This document shows, piece by piece, positions 1 through 5,864 of a DNA stretch of 14,396 nucleotides (the stretch's first letter is position 1; each line of letters starts with the position of its first letter). Made by a program: the position numbers and the translations under genes. Origin of the DNA: Limnohabitans sp. (GTDB taxonomy: Bacteria; Pseudomonadota; Gammaproteobacteria; Burkholderiales; Burkholderiaceae_C); assembly GCA_021731425.1 (NCBI GenBank), contig JAKFXJ010000004.1, positions 1 through 14,396 of the forward strand. Reading direction: 5' to 3'. The notes under the pieces are model-generated. The model saw only the letters and a list, made by a program, of their open reading frames with translations. It had not been told where the DNA came from and made no database searches.

Positions 1-1
1 G

Positions 2-130
2 AGCTTCATGAGCGAGTCCCGGCGGCTGGACAACACCCGCATGAAAAAAGAATTGAAAGTCCGCTTGCATTACCCGCATGTGCGTGACGGCCTGAGCCCG
101 CAAGGCGCTTTGTTTTCGGGGGCGCGATGA
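2..130 (+). CDS. C-terminal end of an SDR/NAD-dependent epimerase-like oxidoreductase (partial)
   Basis: An open frame enters from the left edge and ends at a TGA at 128-130. Only 42 residues are visible. They include the segment SESRRLDNTRMKKELKVRL followed by a HYPHVRDGL-like stretch, which resembles the C-terminus of extended SDR (NAD-dependent epimerase/dehydratase) proteins, where a basic 'rRm...EL...L.YP....GL' end is common. No nucleotide-binding or catalytic motif lies inside the window, so the assignment rests on this tail alone. The stop codon overlaps the ATG of the next gene (ATGA, 127-130), so the two genes are probably co-transcribed and translationally coupled. It could be another protein family with a similar tail. 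Confidence 0.6.
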   Translation, partial: SFMSESRRLDNTRMKKELKVRLHYPHVRDGLSPQGALFSGAR

Positions 131-528
131 CGTCATTGCGCATCGACAAATGGCTGTGGGCGGCCCGCTTTTACAAAACCCGCAGTCTGGCCAGCGAGGA
201 GATCGGCAAGAACCGAGTGCAGGTCAACGGGCAAGACGCCAAGCCGTCCAAAGAGGTCAAACCCGGCGACACCGTGAGTCTGCGTCAAGGCGCGGTGGAG
301 CGCACGGTGGTGGTGCAAGGTTTGAGCGGCGTGCGTGGCCCGGCGCCGGTGGCGCAACTGCTCTACACAGAAACCCCGGAAAGCATTGAGGCCCGCCAAA
401 AAGCCGCTGAGCAAAACCGCTTGGCCCGCGAGCCCGCACTCAGCATTGAGCAGGGCCGCCCCACCAAACGTGACCGCAGGCAGATTGAGCGGAATTGGAA
501 CGACCGCTGGAGTGCGGGGATCGATTGA
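127..528 (+). CDS. hslR: RNA-binding S4-domain heat-shock protein Hsp15 (HslR)
   Basis: HslR binds stalled 50S subunits that carry nascent peptidyl-tRNA and helps recycle them after heat stress; it acts in the cytoplasm. The protein is 133 residues, the usual length of the family. An S4 RNA-binding domain covers about residues 4-65, starting with RIDKWLWAARFYKTRSLA and continuing through a VQVNG turn and a KPGDTV turn. These are the diagnostic S4/HslR segments. The C-terminal third is polar and very basic (TKRDRRQIERNW), as expected for rRNA contact. The ATG at 127 overlaps the stop of the upstream gene, which supports this start. A strong hairpin terminator follows 15 bases after the stop. 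Confidence 0.93.
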   Translation: MTSLRIDKWLWAARFYKTRSLASEEIGKNRVQVNGQDAKPSKEVKPGDTVSLRQGAVERTVVVQGLSGVRGPAPVAQLLYTETPESIEARQKAAEQNRLAREPALSIEQGRPTKRDRRQIERNWNDRWSAGID

Positions 529-543
529 TTTGAAAAACCCAAG

Positions 544-580
544 AAAAAAGCCGCAAGTTGCTGGAACTTGCGGCTTTTTT
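544..580. terminator. Bidirectional rho-independent terminator between hslR (+) and tRNA-Leu (-)
   Basis: A perfect 16-bp inverted repeat (544-559 against 565-580) surrounds a 5-nt loop (560-564). The GC-rich core CCGCAAGTT/AACTTGCGG is flanked by a run of A on the left and a run of T on the right, so each strand has a stem followed by a U-tract. It can end hslR transcripts on the plus strand and tRNA-Leu transcripts on the minus strand; the tRNA CCA end lies only 3 nt away. Confidence 0.92.
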
Positions 581-583
581 GTT

Positions 584-668
584 TGGTGCCCGGGGCCGGA
601 CTCGAACCGGCACGCCTTGCGGCGGGGGATTTTGAGTCCCCTGAGTCTACCAATTTCACCACCCGGGC
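584..668 (-). tRNA. tRNA-Leu, anticodon CAA (reads UUG)
   Basis: Read on the minus strand, the gene starts with GCCCGGG, which pairs with CCCGGGC before the discriminator A and an encoded CCA (584-586). The D arm is GTGGTGAAATTGGTAGAC. The anticodon stem GGGGA/TCCCC encloses the loop CTCAAAA, giving anticodon CAA. A long variable arm typical of class II tRNAs follows (CCGCCGCAAGGCG), then the T arm GCCGG-TTCGAGT-CCGGC. All stems pair. The gene is convergent with hslR and shares its terminator. Its 5' half and upstream region are partly duplicated about 2.5 kb away at 3178-3253, in front of cysM. Confidence 0.97.
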
Positions 669-704
669 GGTATTTGTGAAGACGCAAATTATGGCACATT
701 TTGG
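630..704. repeat. Direct repeat copy A: tRNA-Leu 5' half plus promoter region
   Basis: This stretch matches 3178-3253 in the same orientation at a constant offset of 2548 bases, with one extra base near the far end of copy B. The tRNA part (630-668) differs at four of 39 positions (636, 639, 647, 649). The promoter side is more diverged, but the block from 690 to 700 is identical. Homology begins at the anticodon loop, a usual crossover point of tRNA-targeting integrases, and runs toward the tRNA 5' end. Confidence 0.85.
688..693 (-). promoter_or_regulatory. Probable -10 element of the tRNA-Leu promoter
   Basis: On the minus strand CATAAT lies 19 nt upstream of the mature tRNA 5' end, giving an expected leader of about 12 nt. 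The corresponding position of the degenerate copy (3236-3241) reads CATATT, and the surrounding ATGGCACATT block is conserved between copies. I could not find a convincing -35 hexamer, so the call rests on spacing and conservation. Confidence 0.4.
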
Positions 705-976
705 ACGCCATTTTGGGCTTTTTTGGGGCGGGTGATCAAAAGATCTTGGCTTGAGTGTAGAGCGAGCGTTGGCCAGCTTGGGCATGAACTCCGCCTCAGC
801 CGGAAGAAGCTGCTTTGAATTTCCTTGGATAACCTTATTATCACGGCGATATCGATGGTCTGTAATGGGTCACCACCCAGGCCGCAGCGTTGATGACGTG
901 GGCGCACATGCAAGGATTGATGACTGTGGCAGCACCCCGTTTATTGATGTTTGGAAAACGACTTGGAAACACAACG
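705..976. other. Intergenic region upstream of the serine hydrolase gene
   Basis: These 272 bases hold no gene I can support. The in-frame upstream ATG at 890 has neither a recognisable secretion signal nor a clear ribosome-binding site. The promoter of the hydrolase operon should lie here, but I do not see a convincing -35/-10 pair. Confidence 0.4.
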
Positions 977-2173
977 ATGAAACGACGTCAACTGTTACAA
1001 GCTACTGCTGCTTGGCCTCTTATGCAAATGAGCGCTGGGGTTTGGGCTCAAGACAAATGGGGTCAAGGGCAGGGTTATCCAACAGGCCTGCAAGGCGGCC
1101 TTGTTCGTGAACCGATGTACAGGGTGGGTAATTTTTCCGGAGGCTATGAAAAAATTTTCCCTCACAACACCCTCAAAGCGCCCGCCAAGCCTGCAGTGCC
1201 TTACACCGAAAAACCAATTTCGCTGGTGTATCGCACAGGTTTTTCCGAGCGCACGCCCGAAGATTATTTGAGAAGTTGGCCGATCACGGGTTTGCTGATT
1301 GCCCGTGGAAATCACATTTTGTTCGAGCGTTATCAGTACGAACGCTCGGCCCAGATGCGTCTTACAGGTTGGTCCATGGCTAAAAGCATCACCTCGTTGC
1401 TTCTGGGCATTTGCTTGGACCTCAAACTCATCCAAAGCTACGACGATCCGGCAGAAAAGTATGTGCCCTCGCTCAAGGGCACGTTGCATGGTGGGGTCTC
1501 ATTACGCAACCTCAGCAACATGTCCAGTGGGGCTGATGTGCTGCACGATCGCGATAACGCCATCATCTATCCGTCGGCCTTTATGCAACCGAAGTCCAGT
1601 ATTGCCAGCACGGTGGCTGGGTGGAACCGCAGACGGGAAGACCCCGGCACGAAATACAACTACAACGAGTTGTGCCCGCTGACGCTGGGAATGGTGATTC
1701 GCCAAGTCAGCGGCATGAGCATTTCCGCGTTTGCTGAAAAGGTGTTGTGGCAACCGATGGGGGCAGAAGCGGACGCGACTTGGAGCACCGACGCCGAACA
1801 AAACGAGTTCAATTGCGTCGGTTTTGCTGCACGTTTGCGCGACTGGGCACGACTTGGGCGACTGGTGGCAGAAAAAGGAAGCGTTGGCGGTCTACAGGTG
1901 GTGAGTGAAGCATGGATACACGAGTGCTCCCACTGGGGGTATCGCGATCGACAATGCCGCCACGGTGTGGCAGGGCCTGGGTTTGGCTATAAAGCCCACA
2001 TGTGGCACGCCAAGGCAGACGGGTCTCGGCTGTCCTTTGCTGGGGCCCAAGGTCAGCGTGTGATGATAGATATTCCCACTCAAACGGTGGTGGTGCAAAC
2101 GGCGGTGGACAACGTGGTCGGGCCCTGGGAAAGAGAGTGGCTTGACTTGATTGCCGCTGCGACACGGGCTTAA
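977..2173 (+). CDS. Exported serine hydrolase of the class C beta-lactamase / 6-aminohexanoate-dimer hydrolase (NylB-like) fold
   Basis: The protein is 398 residues from the ATG at 977. I chose this start because MKRRQLLQATAAW begins a signal peptide ending near SAGVWAQ, and GGAA at 965-968 is suitably spaced. The frame is also open to an ATG at 890. The SxxK motif reads S133-M-A-K136, the same SMAK as in NylB. The catalytic Tyr is probably Y229 in the KYNYNELCPLTLG segment. The late motif is GAQGQRVM, near 'GxHGQ' in NylB-type enzymes and unlike the KTG of true beta-lactamases. Members of this fold hydrolyse amides or esters, and antibiotic resistance cannot be inferred. The gene lies 18 bases upstream of a second hydrolase gene. 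Both sit between a tRNA gene and its partial duplicate, which suggests horizontal acquisition. The substrate is unknown. Confidence 0.85.
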   Translation: MKRRQLLQATAAWPLMQMSAGVWAQDKWGQGQGYPTGLQGGLVREPMYRVGNFSGGYEKIFPHNTLKAPAKPAVPYTEKPISLVYRTGFSERTPEDYLRSWPITGLLIARGNHILFERYQYERSAQMRLTGWSMAKSITSLLLGICLDLKLIQSYDDPAEKYVPSLKGTLHGGVSLRNLSNMSSGADVLHDRDNAIIYPSAFMQPKSSIASTVAGWNRRREDPGTKYNYNELCPLTLGMVIRQVSGMSISAFAEKVLWQPMGAEADATWSTDAEQNEFNCVGFAARLRDWARLGRLVAEKGSVGGLQVVSEAWIHECSHWGYRDRQCRHGVAGPGFGYKAHMWHAKADGSRLSFAGAQGQRVMIDIPTQTVVVQTAVDNVVGPWEREWLDLIAAATRA

Positions 2174-2191
2174 CGAAGAAAGAGGTTTCAG

Positions 2192-3013
2192 TTGATTAAA
2201 CGACTTCTGATGATTGCAGCTGTATTGGGGTTGGCTGGTTGTGTAAGTACAGGCCCCAAAGTGCCTGTCTCAGTGCAGTCAAGCCTAAGCCCAATGCGCA
2301 ATCTCATTGACTCTACAGGTAAGGAACTGCCTGTTCGAATTGCTCTTCGACTTGGGGATAACCAACAAGCCCCCACTGTAATTGTGGGTCATGGTTCAGG
2401 AGGCGTGTCGCCCAGCGAACGCAAGCAAGCCGCTAAAGTTTGGACTTGGGGCTATAACGCGGTAGTCGTGGATCACTACACAGCTCGAGGAATCAAATCG
2501 CACACTGGAATGTCAGTTAACGGCGCTCTCCCAAACGACAGGGCAGCAGACATGATCGCTGTTGCCAAATGGGTCAAACAACAGCCTTGGCATAAAGGCA
2601 ACCTGGCCATCATTGGATTCAGTCAAGGTGGAGCGGGTATTTGGGCGCTGGCCAATGAGAAAAATATGCGGTCTCAATCTTCGATTCAAGTTACCGATGA
2701 AGATTTGAAACTCTTGAATGTTGGTGTTGCGATGTACCCTGCTTGCCACTCGTCAATGGCATCTCCACCAAGAGAGCCGTTTTTCCCCGTACAGCTGCAT
2801 CTTGCTGGGTCGGATGATCTGGCGTTGCCGCAATGGTGCGAGACCTTCGGAAATGCCAAGTATGAGAAATACACCTATCCTGGGGCAACCCATGTGTTTG
2901 ATTACGCTGGTGTGATCCGAAACCCAAAATTCACACACAGATACGATCGCGAAGCCGATGAGTTATCGCAAAGCCGCATCAAAAGCTACTTGGACAAGCA
3001 TCTCAAAAATTGA
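2192..3013 (+). CDS. Lipoprotein alpha/beta-hydrolase, dienelactone-hydrolase-like
   Basis: The start is TTG at 2192, supported by AGAGG at 2181-2185 with 6-nt spacing. The 273-residue product opens with MIKRLLMIAAVLGLAGC, a lipoprotein signal with lipobox LAGC and lipidated C17, so it should be anchored in the envelope. An alpha/beta-hydrolase core follows: an oxyanion-type GHGSGG segment near residue 67, the nucleophile elbow G-F-S144-Q-G-G, an acid candidate D208 or D209 in AGSDDLALP, and H234 in PGATHVFDY. The order and spacing fit a Ser-Asp-His triad rather than the Cys of classical dienelactone hydrolase. Base composition is visibly less GC-rich than in the flanking operons. It is probably co-transcribed with the upstream serine hydrolase and may act on the same substrate, which is inference. 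No specific substrate can be named. Confidence 0.85.
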   Translation: MIKRLLMIAAVLGLAGCVSTGPKVPVSVQSSLSPMRNLIDSTGKELPVRIALRLGDNQQAPTVIVGHGSGGVSPSERKQAAKVWTWGYNAVVVDHYTARGIKSHTGMSVNGALPNDRAADMIAVAKWVKQQPWHKGNLAIIGFSQGGAGIWALANEKNMRSQSSIQVTDEDLKLLNVGVAMYPACHSSMASPPREPFFPVQLHLAGSDDLALPQWCETFGNAKYEKYTYPGATHVFDYAGVIRNPKFTHRYDREADELSQSRIKSYLDKHLKN

Positions 3014-3096
3014 GTTTCAAACTGAGTTGACAAGTCTGTTGTCGTCAATTTTTCAGCGTATTTTTGCGCTGCAAAATTGGTGTGCTTTTGGCGTCA

Positions 3097-3125
3097 GCGT
3101 TCTACATGCCGTAGGACGCTTTTTT
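3097..3125 (+). terminator. Rho-independent terminator of the hydrolase operon
   Basis: A 9-bp stem with one T:G wobble pairs 3097-3105 (GCGTTCTAC) with 3111-3119 (GTAGGACGC) around the loop ATGCC. Six T residues follow at 3120-3125. It lies 84 bases after the lipoprotein stop and insulates cysM from the hydrolase genes. Confidence 0.88.
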
Positions 3126-3177
3126 GCCTCCTTGATAGAACACTCTTAGACTTTATTGGTTGCTAGGATATTCACTG

Positions 3178-3253
3178 TTTTGATTCACCTGAGTTTGCCA
3201 ATTTCACCACCCGGGCTGAATGTACGGAGACCCGAAATATGGCACATTATTGG
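3178..3253 (-). pseudogene. tRNA-Leu remnant: 5' half and promoter region (direct repeat copy B)
   Basis: Positions 3178-3216 reproduce the tRNA-Leu gene from the anticodon loop to its 5' end with 35 of 39 bases identical to 630-668. The acceptor strand GCCCGGG and the D-arm core GGTGAAATTGG are intact. The 3' half (variable arm, T arm, CCA) is absent, so it cannot make a tRNA. The promoter-side block up to 3253, including a CATATT -10-like hexamer at 3236-3241, also aligns with copy A. The remnant ends one base before the cysM ATG. It marks one edge of the 2.5-kb hydrolase cassette and may be an attachment-site scar or the residue of a tandem duplication. Confidence 0.85.
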
Positions 3254-3254
3254 C

Positions 3255-4157
3255 ATGATTTATCCAACCATTGAAGATGCAATTGGCAAAACACCTTTGG
3301 TGGCTTTGCAGCGCTTGGGGGCTGCCGACATGGCGGCTCGAAACAATGTGATCTTGGGCAAGCTCGAGGGCAACAACCCGGCGGGCTCCGTCAAAGATCG
3401 CCCCGCCTTGTCGATGATCCGCCGGGCCGAAGAGCGCGGCGAGATCAAGCCGGGCGACACACTGATTGAGGCGACATCCGGCAACACCGGCATTGCGCTG
3501 GCCATGGCGGCCGCCATCAAGGGCTACCGCATGGTCTTGATCATGCCCGAGGACTTGTCGATTGAACGCGCCCAAACCATGAAAGCGTTTGGCGCCGAGC
3601 TGATCCTCACGCCCAAAAGCGGCGGCATGGAATACGCCCGTGACTTGGCCGACAACATGGCCTCGCAAGGCAAGGGCCGCATCTTGGACCAGTTTGCCAA
3701 CGCCGACAACCCGCGCATCCATTACGAAACCACCGGCCCCGAAATTTGGGAGCAAACCGGCGGCAAGGTCACCCACTTTGTGAGTGCCATGGGCACCACC
3801 GGCACCATCACGGGCGTGTCGCGGTTCTTGAAAGAAAAGAACCCGGCCATCCGCATCATTGGTGCCCAGCCCAGCGAGGGCTCGCGCATCCCAGGCATCC
3901 GCAAATGGCCTGAGGAATACCTGCCCAAAATTTACGACCCGAGCCAGGTGGACGAGCTGATTTACGTGAGCCAAAACGACGCCGAGGAAACCTGCCGCCA
4001 GATGGCTCGGACCGAAGGCATCTTTGCCGGTATCTCGGCAGCCGGTGCTTGCTGGGTGGCCCAGCAAGTGGCCAAAACGGCGCAAAACGCCACCATTGTG
4101 TTCATCGTCTGCGATCGCGGTGACCGTTATTTGTCCACGGGCGTGTTCCCCGCCTGA
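3255..4157 (+). CDS. cysM: Cysteine synthase B (CysM type)
   Basis: A cytoplasmic PLP enzyme making cysteine from O-acetylserine and sulfide; CysM enzymes can also use thiosulfate. The start is ATG 3255, giving 300 residues beginning MIYPTIEDAIGKTPLV, the usual CysM N-terminus. An open extension upstream to 3156 only translates the tRNA remnant. The PLP lysine is K47 in NNPAGSVK47DRPA. The substrate loop EATSGNTG, the phosphate-binding GTTGTITG and the CysM-type end CDRGDRYLSTGVF are all present. No good Shine-Dalgarno precedes the ATG; the leader is the old tRNA promoter region. The next gene starts 11 bases after the stop. The operon contains a TusA-family protein, which fits sulfur assimilation. 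Confidence 0.95.
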   Translation: MIYPTIEDAIGKTPLVALQRLGAADMAARNNVILGKLEGNNPAGSVKDRPALSMIRRAEERGEIKPGDTLIEATSGNTGIALAMAAAIKGYRMVLIMPEDLSIERAQTMKAFGAELILTPKSGGMEYARDLADNMASQGKGRILDQFANADNPRIHYETTGPEIWEQTGGKVTHFVSAMGTTGTITGVSRFLKEKNPAIRIIGAQPSEGSRIPGIRKWPEEYLPKIYDPSQVDELIYVSQNDAEETCRQMARTEGIFAGISAAGACWVAQQVAKTAQNATIVFIVCDRGDRYLSTGVFPA

Positions 4158-4168
4158 CCGGAGGCCTC

Positions 4169-4726
4169 ATGGCTGAATTTCGTTTTTGTCCCATGTGTGC
4201 CAGTCCCCTGGCTTGGCTCTCCCAAATGGAAGACGGGGGCGAGACCATGCGCCTGCGTTGCACCGCCTGCGACTTCACCCATTGGAACAACCCGACGCCC
4301 GTGCTGGCGGGCATTGTGCAAGTGGGTGACCAAATTTTGTTGGCCCGCAATGCGGCCTGGCCGGGACGGCGTTTTGCGCTGATCACCGGCTTCATGGAGG
4401 CAGGCGAAACGCCCGAAGAAGGCATCACACGCGAGATTGCCGAAGAAACCAACCTCAAGGTGTCTGCCCTCAAGTTGATTGGCGTGTACGACTTTCAGCG
4501 CATGAACCAGGTGATCATTGCCTACCATGCGGTGGCCGAAGGCGAAGTGCGTTTGTCGCCCGAATTGGCCGAGTACAAAATGTTCGATTTCAAAGACTTG
4601 ATATGCTGGCCCGCAGGCACCGGTTACGCCTTGGGCGACTGGTTGCGCAGCATCGGCATCGAGCCCAAGTTCATGACATGGGAAGAGCGTGCCGCACAGA
4701 GCCAGGAAGCGAATCAGGACACATGA
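4169..4726 (+). CDS. Nudix hydrolase with N-terminal zinc ribbon
   Basis: The product is 185 residues. A zinc-ribbon with C7-x2-C10 and C31-x2-C34 precedes the Nudix fold, as in NADH pyrophosphatase-like (NudC-related) and YjaD-like proteins. The Nudix box spans residues 74-96: G74, E80, then REIAEE at 88-93, which bind the catalytic metal ions. The usual Gly near the box end is replaced by N95. The protein is shorter than full NudC (about 257 residues in E. coli), so it is probably a compact pyrophosphatase acting on a nucleoside diphosphate derivative; the substrate is not evident. GGAGG at 4160-4164 precedes the ATG with 4-nt spacing. The stop overlaps the start of the next gene (ATGA), so translation is probably coupled. 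Confidence 0.9.
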   Translation: MAEFRFCPMCASPLAWLSQMEDGGETMRLRCTACDFTHWNNPTPVLAGIVQVGDQILLARNAAWPGRRFALITGFMEAGETPEEGITREIAEETNLKVSALKLIGVYDFQRMNQVIIAYHAVAEGEVRLSPELAEYKMFDFKDLICWPAGTGYALGDWLRSIGIEPKFMTWEERAAQSQEANQDT

Positions 4727-4953
4727 TGCACATCGACAAAGAAATAGACACCAGCGGCCTGAACTGCCCTTTGCCCATTTTGAAGGCCAAAAAGGCCCTG
4801 AACGAGATGAGCAGTGGTCAGGTGCTCAAAGTGACGGCGACCGACCCGGGGGCATGGCGCGACTTTGAGGCCTTTGCCCGGCAAACCGGTAACGACTTGC
4901 TGATGCAGGAAAAGACCGAAACGGCGTTTGTGTTTGCACTCAAACGCCGTTGA
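4723..4953 (+). CDS. TusA-family sulfur carrier protein (SirA/TusA fold)
   Basis: This small protein has 76 residues from the ATG at 4723, or 75 from the adjacent ATG at 4726. It has the family signature near its N-terminus: GLNCPLPILKAKKAL, with the CPxP active-site cysteine at residue 15. A VTATDPGAWRDFEAFARQTGN segment follows, matching the DPGA-x-x-DF pattern of TusA-like folds. Such proteins carry persulfide sulfur on the Cys, for example for tRNA thiolation or cofactor biosynthesis. Several TusA paralogues usually exist per genome, so I do not assert that this is the tRNA-thiolation TusA itself. It overlaps the Nudix gene by 4 bases and closes the cysM operon. It is convergent with galU, 6 bases apart. 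Confidence 0.92.
   Translation: MMHIDKEIDTSGLNCPLPILKAKKALNEMSSGQVLKVTATDPGAWRDFEAFARQTGNDLLMQEKTETAFVFALKRR
4920..4951. terminator. Inverted repeat at the convergent tusA-like/galU junction, candidate terminator
   Basis: A perfect 11-bp inverted repeat (4920-4930 against 4941-4951, core ACGGCGTTTG/CAAACGCCGT) encloses a 10-nt loop. It lies inside the last codons of the TusA-like gene, just past the galU stop. Read on the minus strand it is followed by TTCGGTCTTTT, a weak U-rich tract. There is no T-run on the plus side. It may terminate galU transcripts or protect both 3' ends. Confidence 0.45.
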
Positions 4954-4959
4954 ACCCGA

Positions 4960-5838
4960 TCAGAGGCTCAAGCCTTTGAGGTAGTCGCGGAAAGAGGCAC
5001 CCACCTGCGGGTGCTGCAAAGCCAATTCCACTGTGGCTTCTAAAAAGCCTTCTTTGCTGCCGCAGTCGTAGCGCTTGCCTTGGTACTGAAAGGCGTACAC
5101 GGCTTCGCGCTGCATCAGGCGGGCGATGGCATCGGTCAGCTGGATCTCGCCGCCCACGCCCGTGGGCTGGTTGCGGATCTCGTCAAAAATGCCCGGCGTG
5201 AGGATGTAGCGGCCCGCCACGCCCATGCGTGAAGGCGCTTTGTCCGGGCTGGGTTTTTCCACGATTTGCTCGACGCGGATGAGCTGTTTGCCCGCGGGTT
5301 CTCCGGCCACGATGCCGTAGCGCTTGACCTGGTCGAGTGGCACTTCTTGTACCGCGAGCACCGAGCGGCCTTGCTTGGTGTAAGCCTCGACCATCTGGGT
5401 CAAGATGGAAGGGCCCGAGTTGACCATCAGGTCATCGGCCAGCAGCACCGCAAAAGGCTCGTTGCCCACCAGCGGCTCGGCGCACAGCACCGCGTGGCCC
5501 AAGCCCAGCATGCGGTTTTGGCGCACATAGGCGCACACCATGTCATCGGGCTGTACCGAGCGCACCAAGGCCAACAATTCGTCTTTGTGCGCCGCTTCGA
5601 GTTCGCTTTCGAGTTCGTAAGCGGTGTCAAAGTGGTCTTCGATGGCCCGCTTGCTGCGGCCCGTGACAAAGATCATGTGCCGCACACCCGCCGCATAGGC
5701 TTCCTCGACCGCGTACTGGATCAGCGGCTTGTCCACGACGGGCAGCATTTCTTTGGGTGCAGCTTTGGTGGCGGGCAAAAAGCGGGTGCCCAAACCGGCG
5801 ACAGGAAACACGGCTTTGCGGATGACGTTGTGGCTCAT
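4960..5838 (-). CDS. galU: UTP-glucose-1-phosphate uridylyltransferase (GalU)
   Basis: GalU makes UDP-glucose from UTP and glucose-1-phosphate, for envelope polysaccharides and galactose metabolism. The start at 5838 gives 292 residues, normal for bacterial GalU. It is supported by AAGGA seven bases upstream, whereas the in-frame ATG at 5856 lacks this. The N-terminus shows the nucleotidyltransferase signature [24 protein letters not shown]. Further in are [12 protein letters not shown], the metal/sugar-binding region around LLADDLMV, the [11 protein letters not shown] loop and [10 protein letters not shown], all typical of GalU. The gene begins 26 bases after the valS stop and is probably co-transcribed with it. 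Confidence 0.96.
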   Translation of the reverse strand: MSHNVIRKAVFPVAGLGTRFLPATKAAPKEMLPVVDKPLIQYAVEEAYAAGVRHMIFVTGRSKRAIEDHFDTAYELESELEAAHKDELLALVRSVQPDDMVCAYVRQNRMLGLGHAVLCAEPLVGNEPFAVLLADDLMVNSGPSILTQMVEAYTKQGRSVLAVQEVPLDQVKRYGIVAGEPAGKQLIRVEQIVEKPSPDKAPSRMGVAGRYILTPGIFDEIRNQPTGVGGEIQLTDAIARLMQREAVYAFQYQGKRYDCGSKEGFLEATVELALQHPQVGASFRDYLKGLSL

Positions 5839-5864
5839 GGTCGATTCCTTATTCACGCAGGGCT

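Noticed and set aside
890..976. Upstream ATG (890) as start of the serine hydrolase
   Set aside because: The extra 29 residues would bury the MKRRQLLQ signal peptide, and GGAA spacing favours the ATG at 977.
977..2173. Calling the serine hydrolase an antibiotic-resistance beta-lactamase
   Set aside because: The SxxK and Tyr motifs are shared by esterases, peptidases and amide hydrolases of this fold, and the KTG motif of true class C enzymes is absent.
3030..3085. Second hairpin CAGCG/CGCTG downstream of the lipoprotein gene as terminator
   Set aside because: The stem is only 5 bp with no T-tract after it; the hairpin at 3097-3125 is a much better terminator.
3204..4085. 293-codon minus-strand open frame opposite cysM
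   Set aside because: It is antisense to a fully motif-supported CysM, has no recognisable family and no ribosome-binding site.
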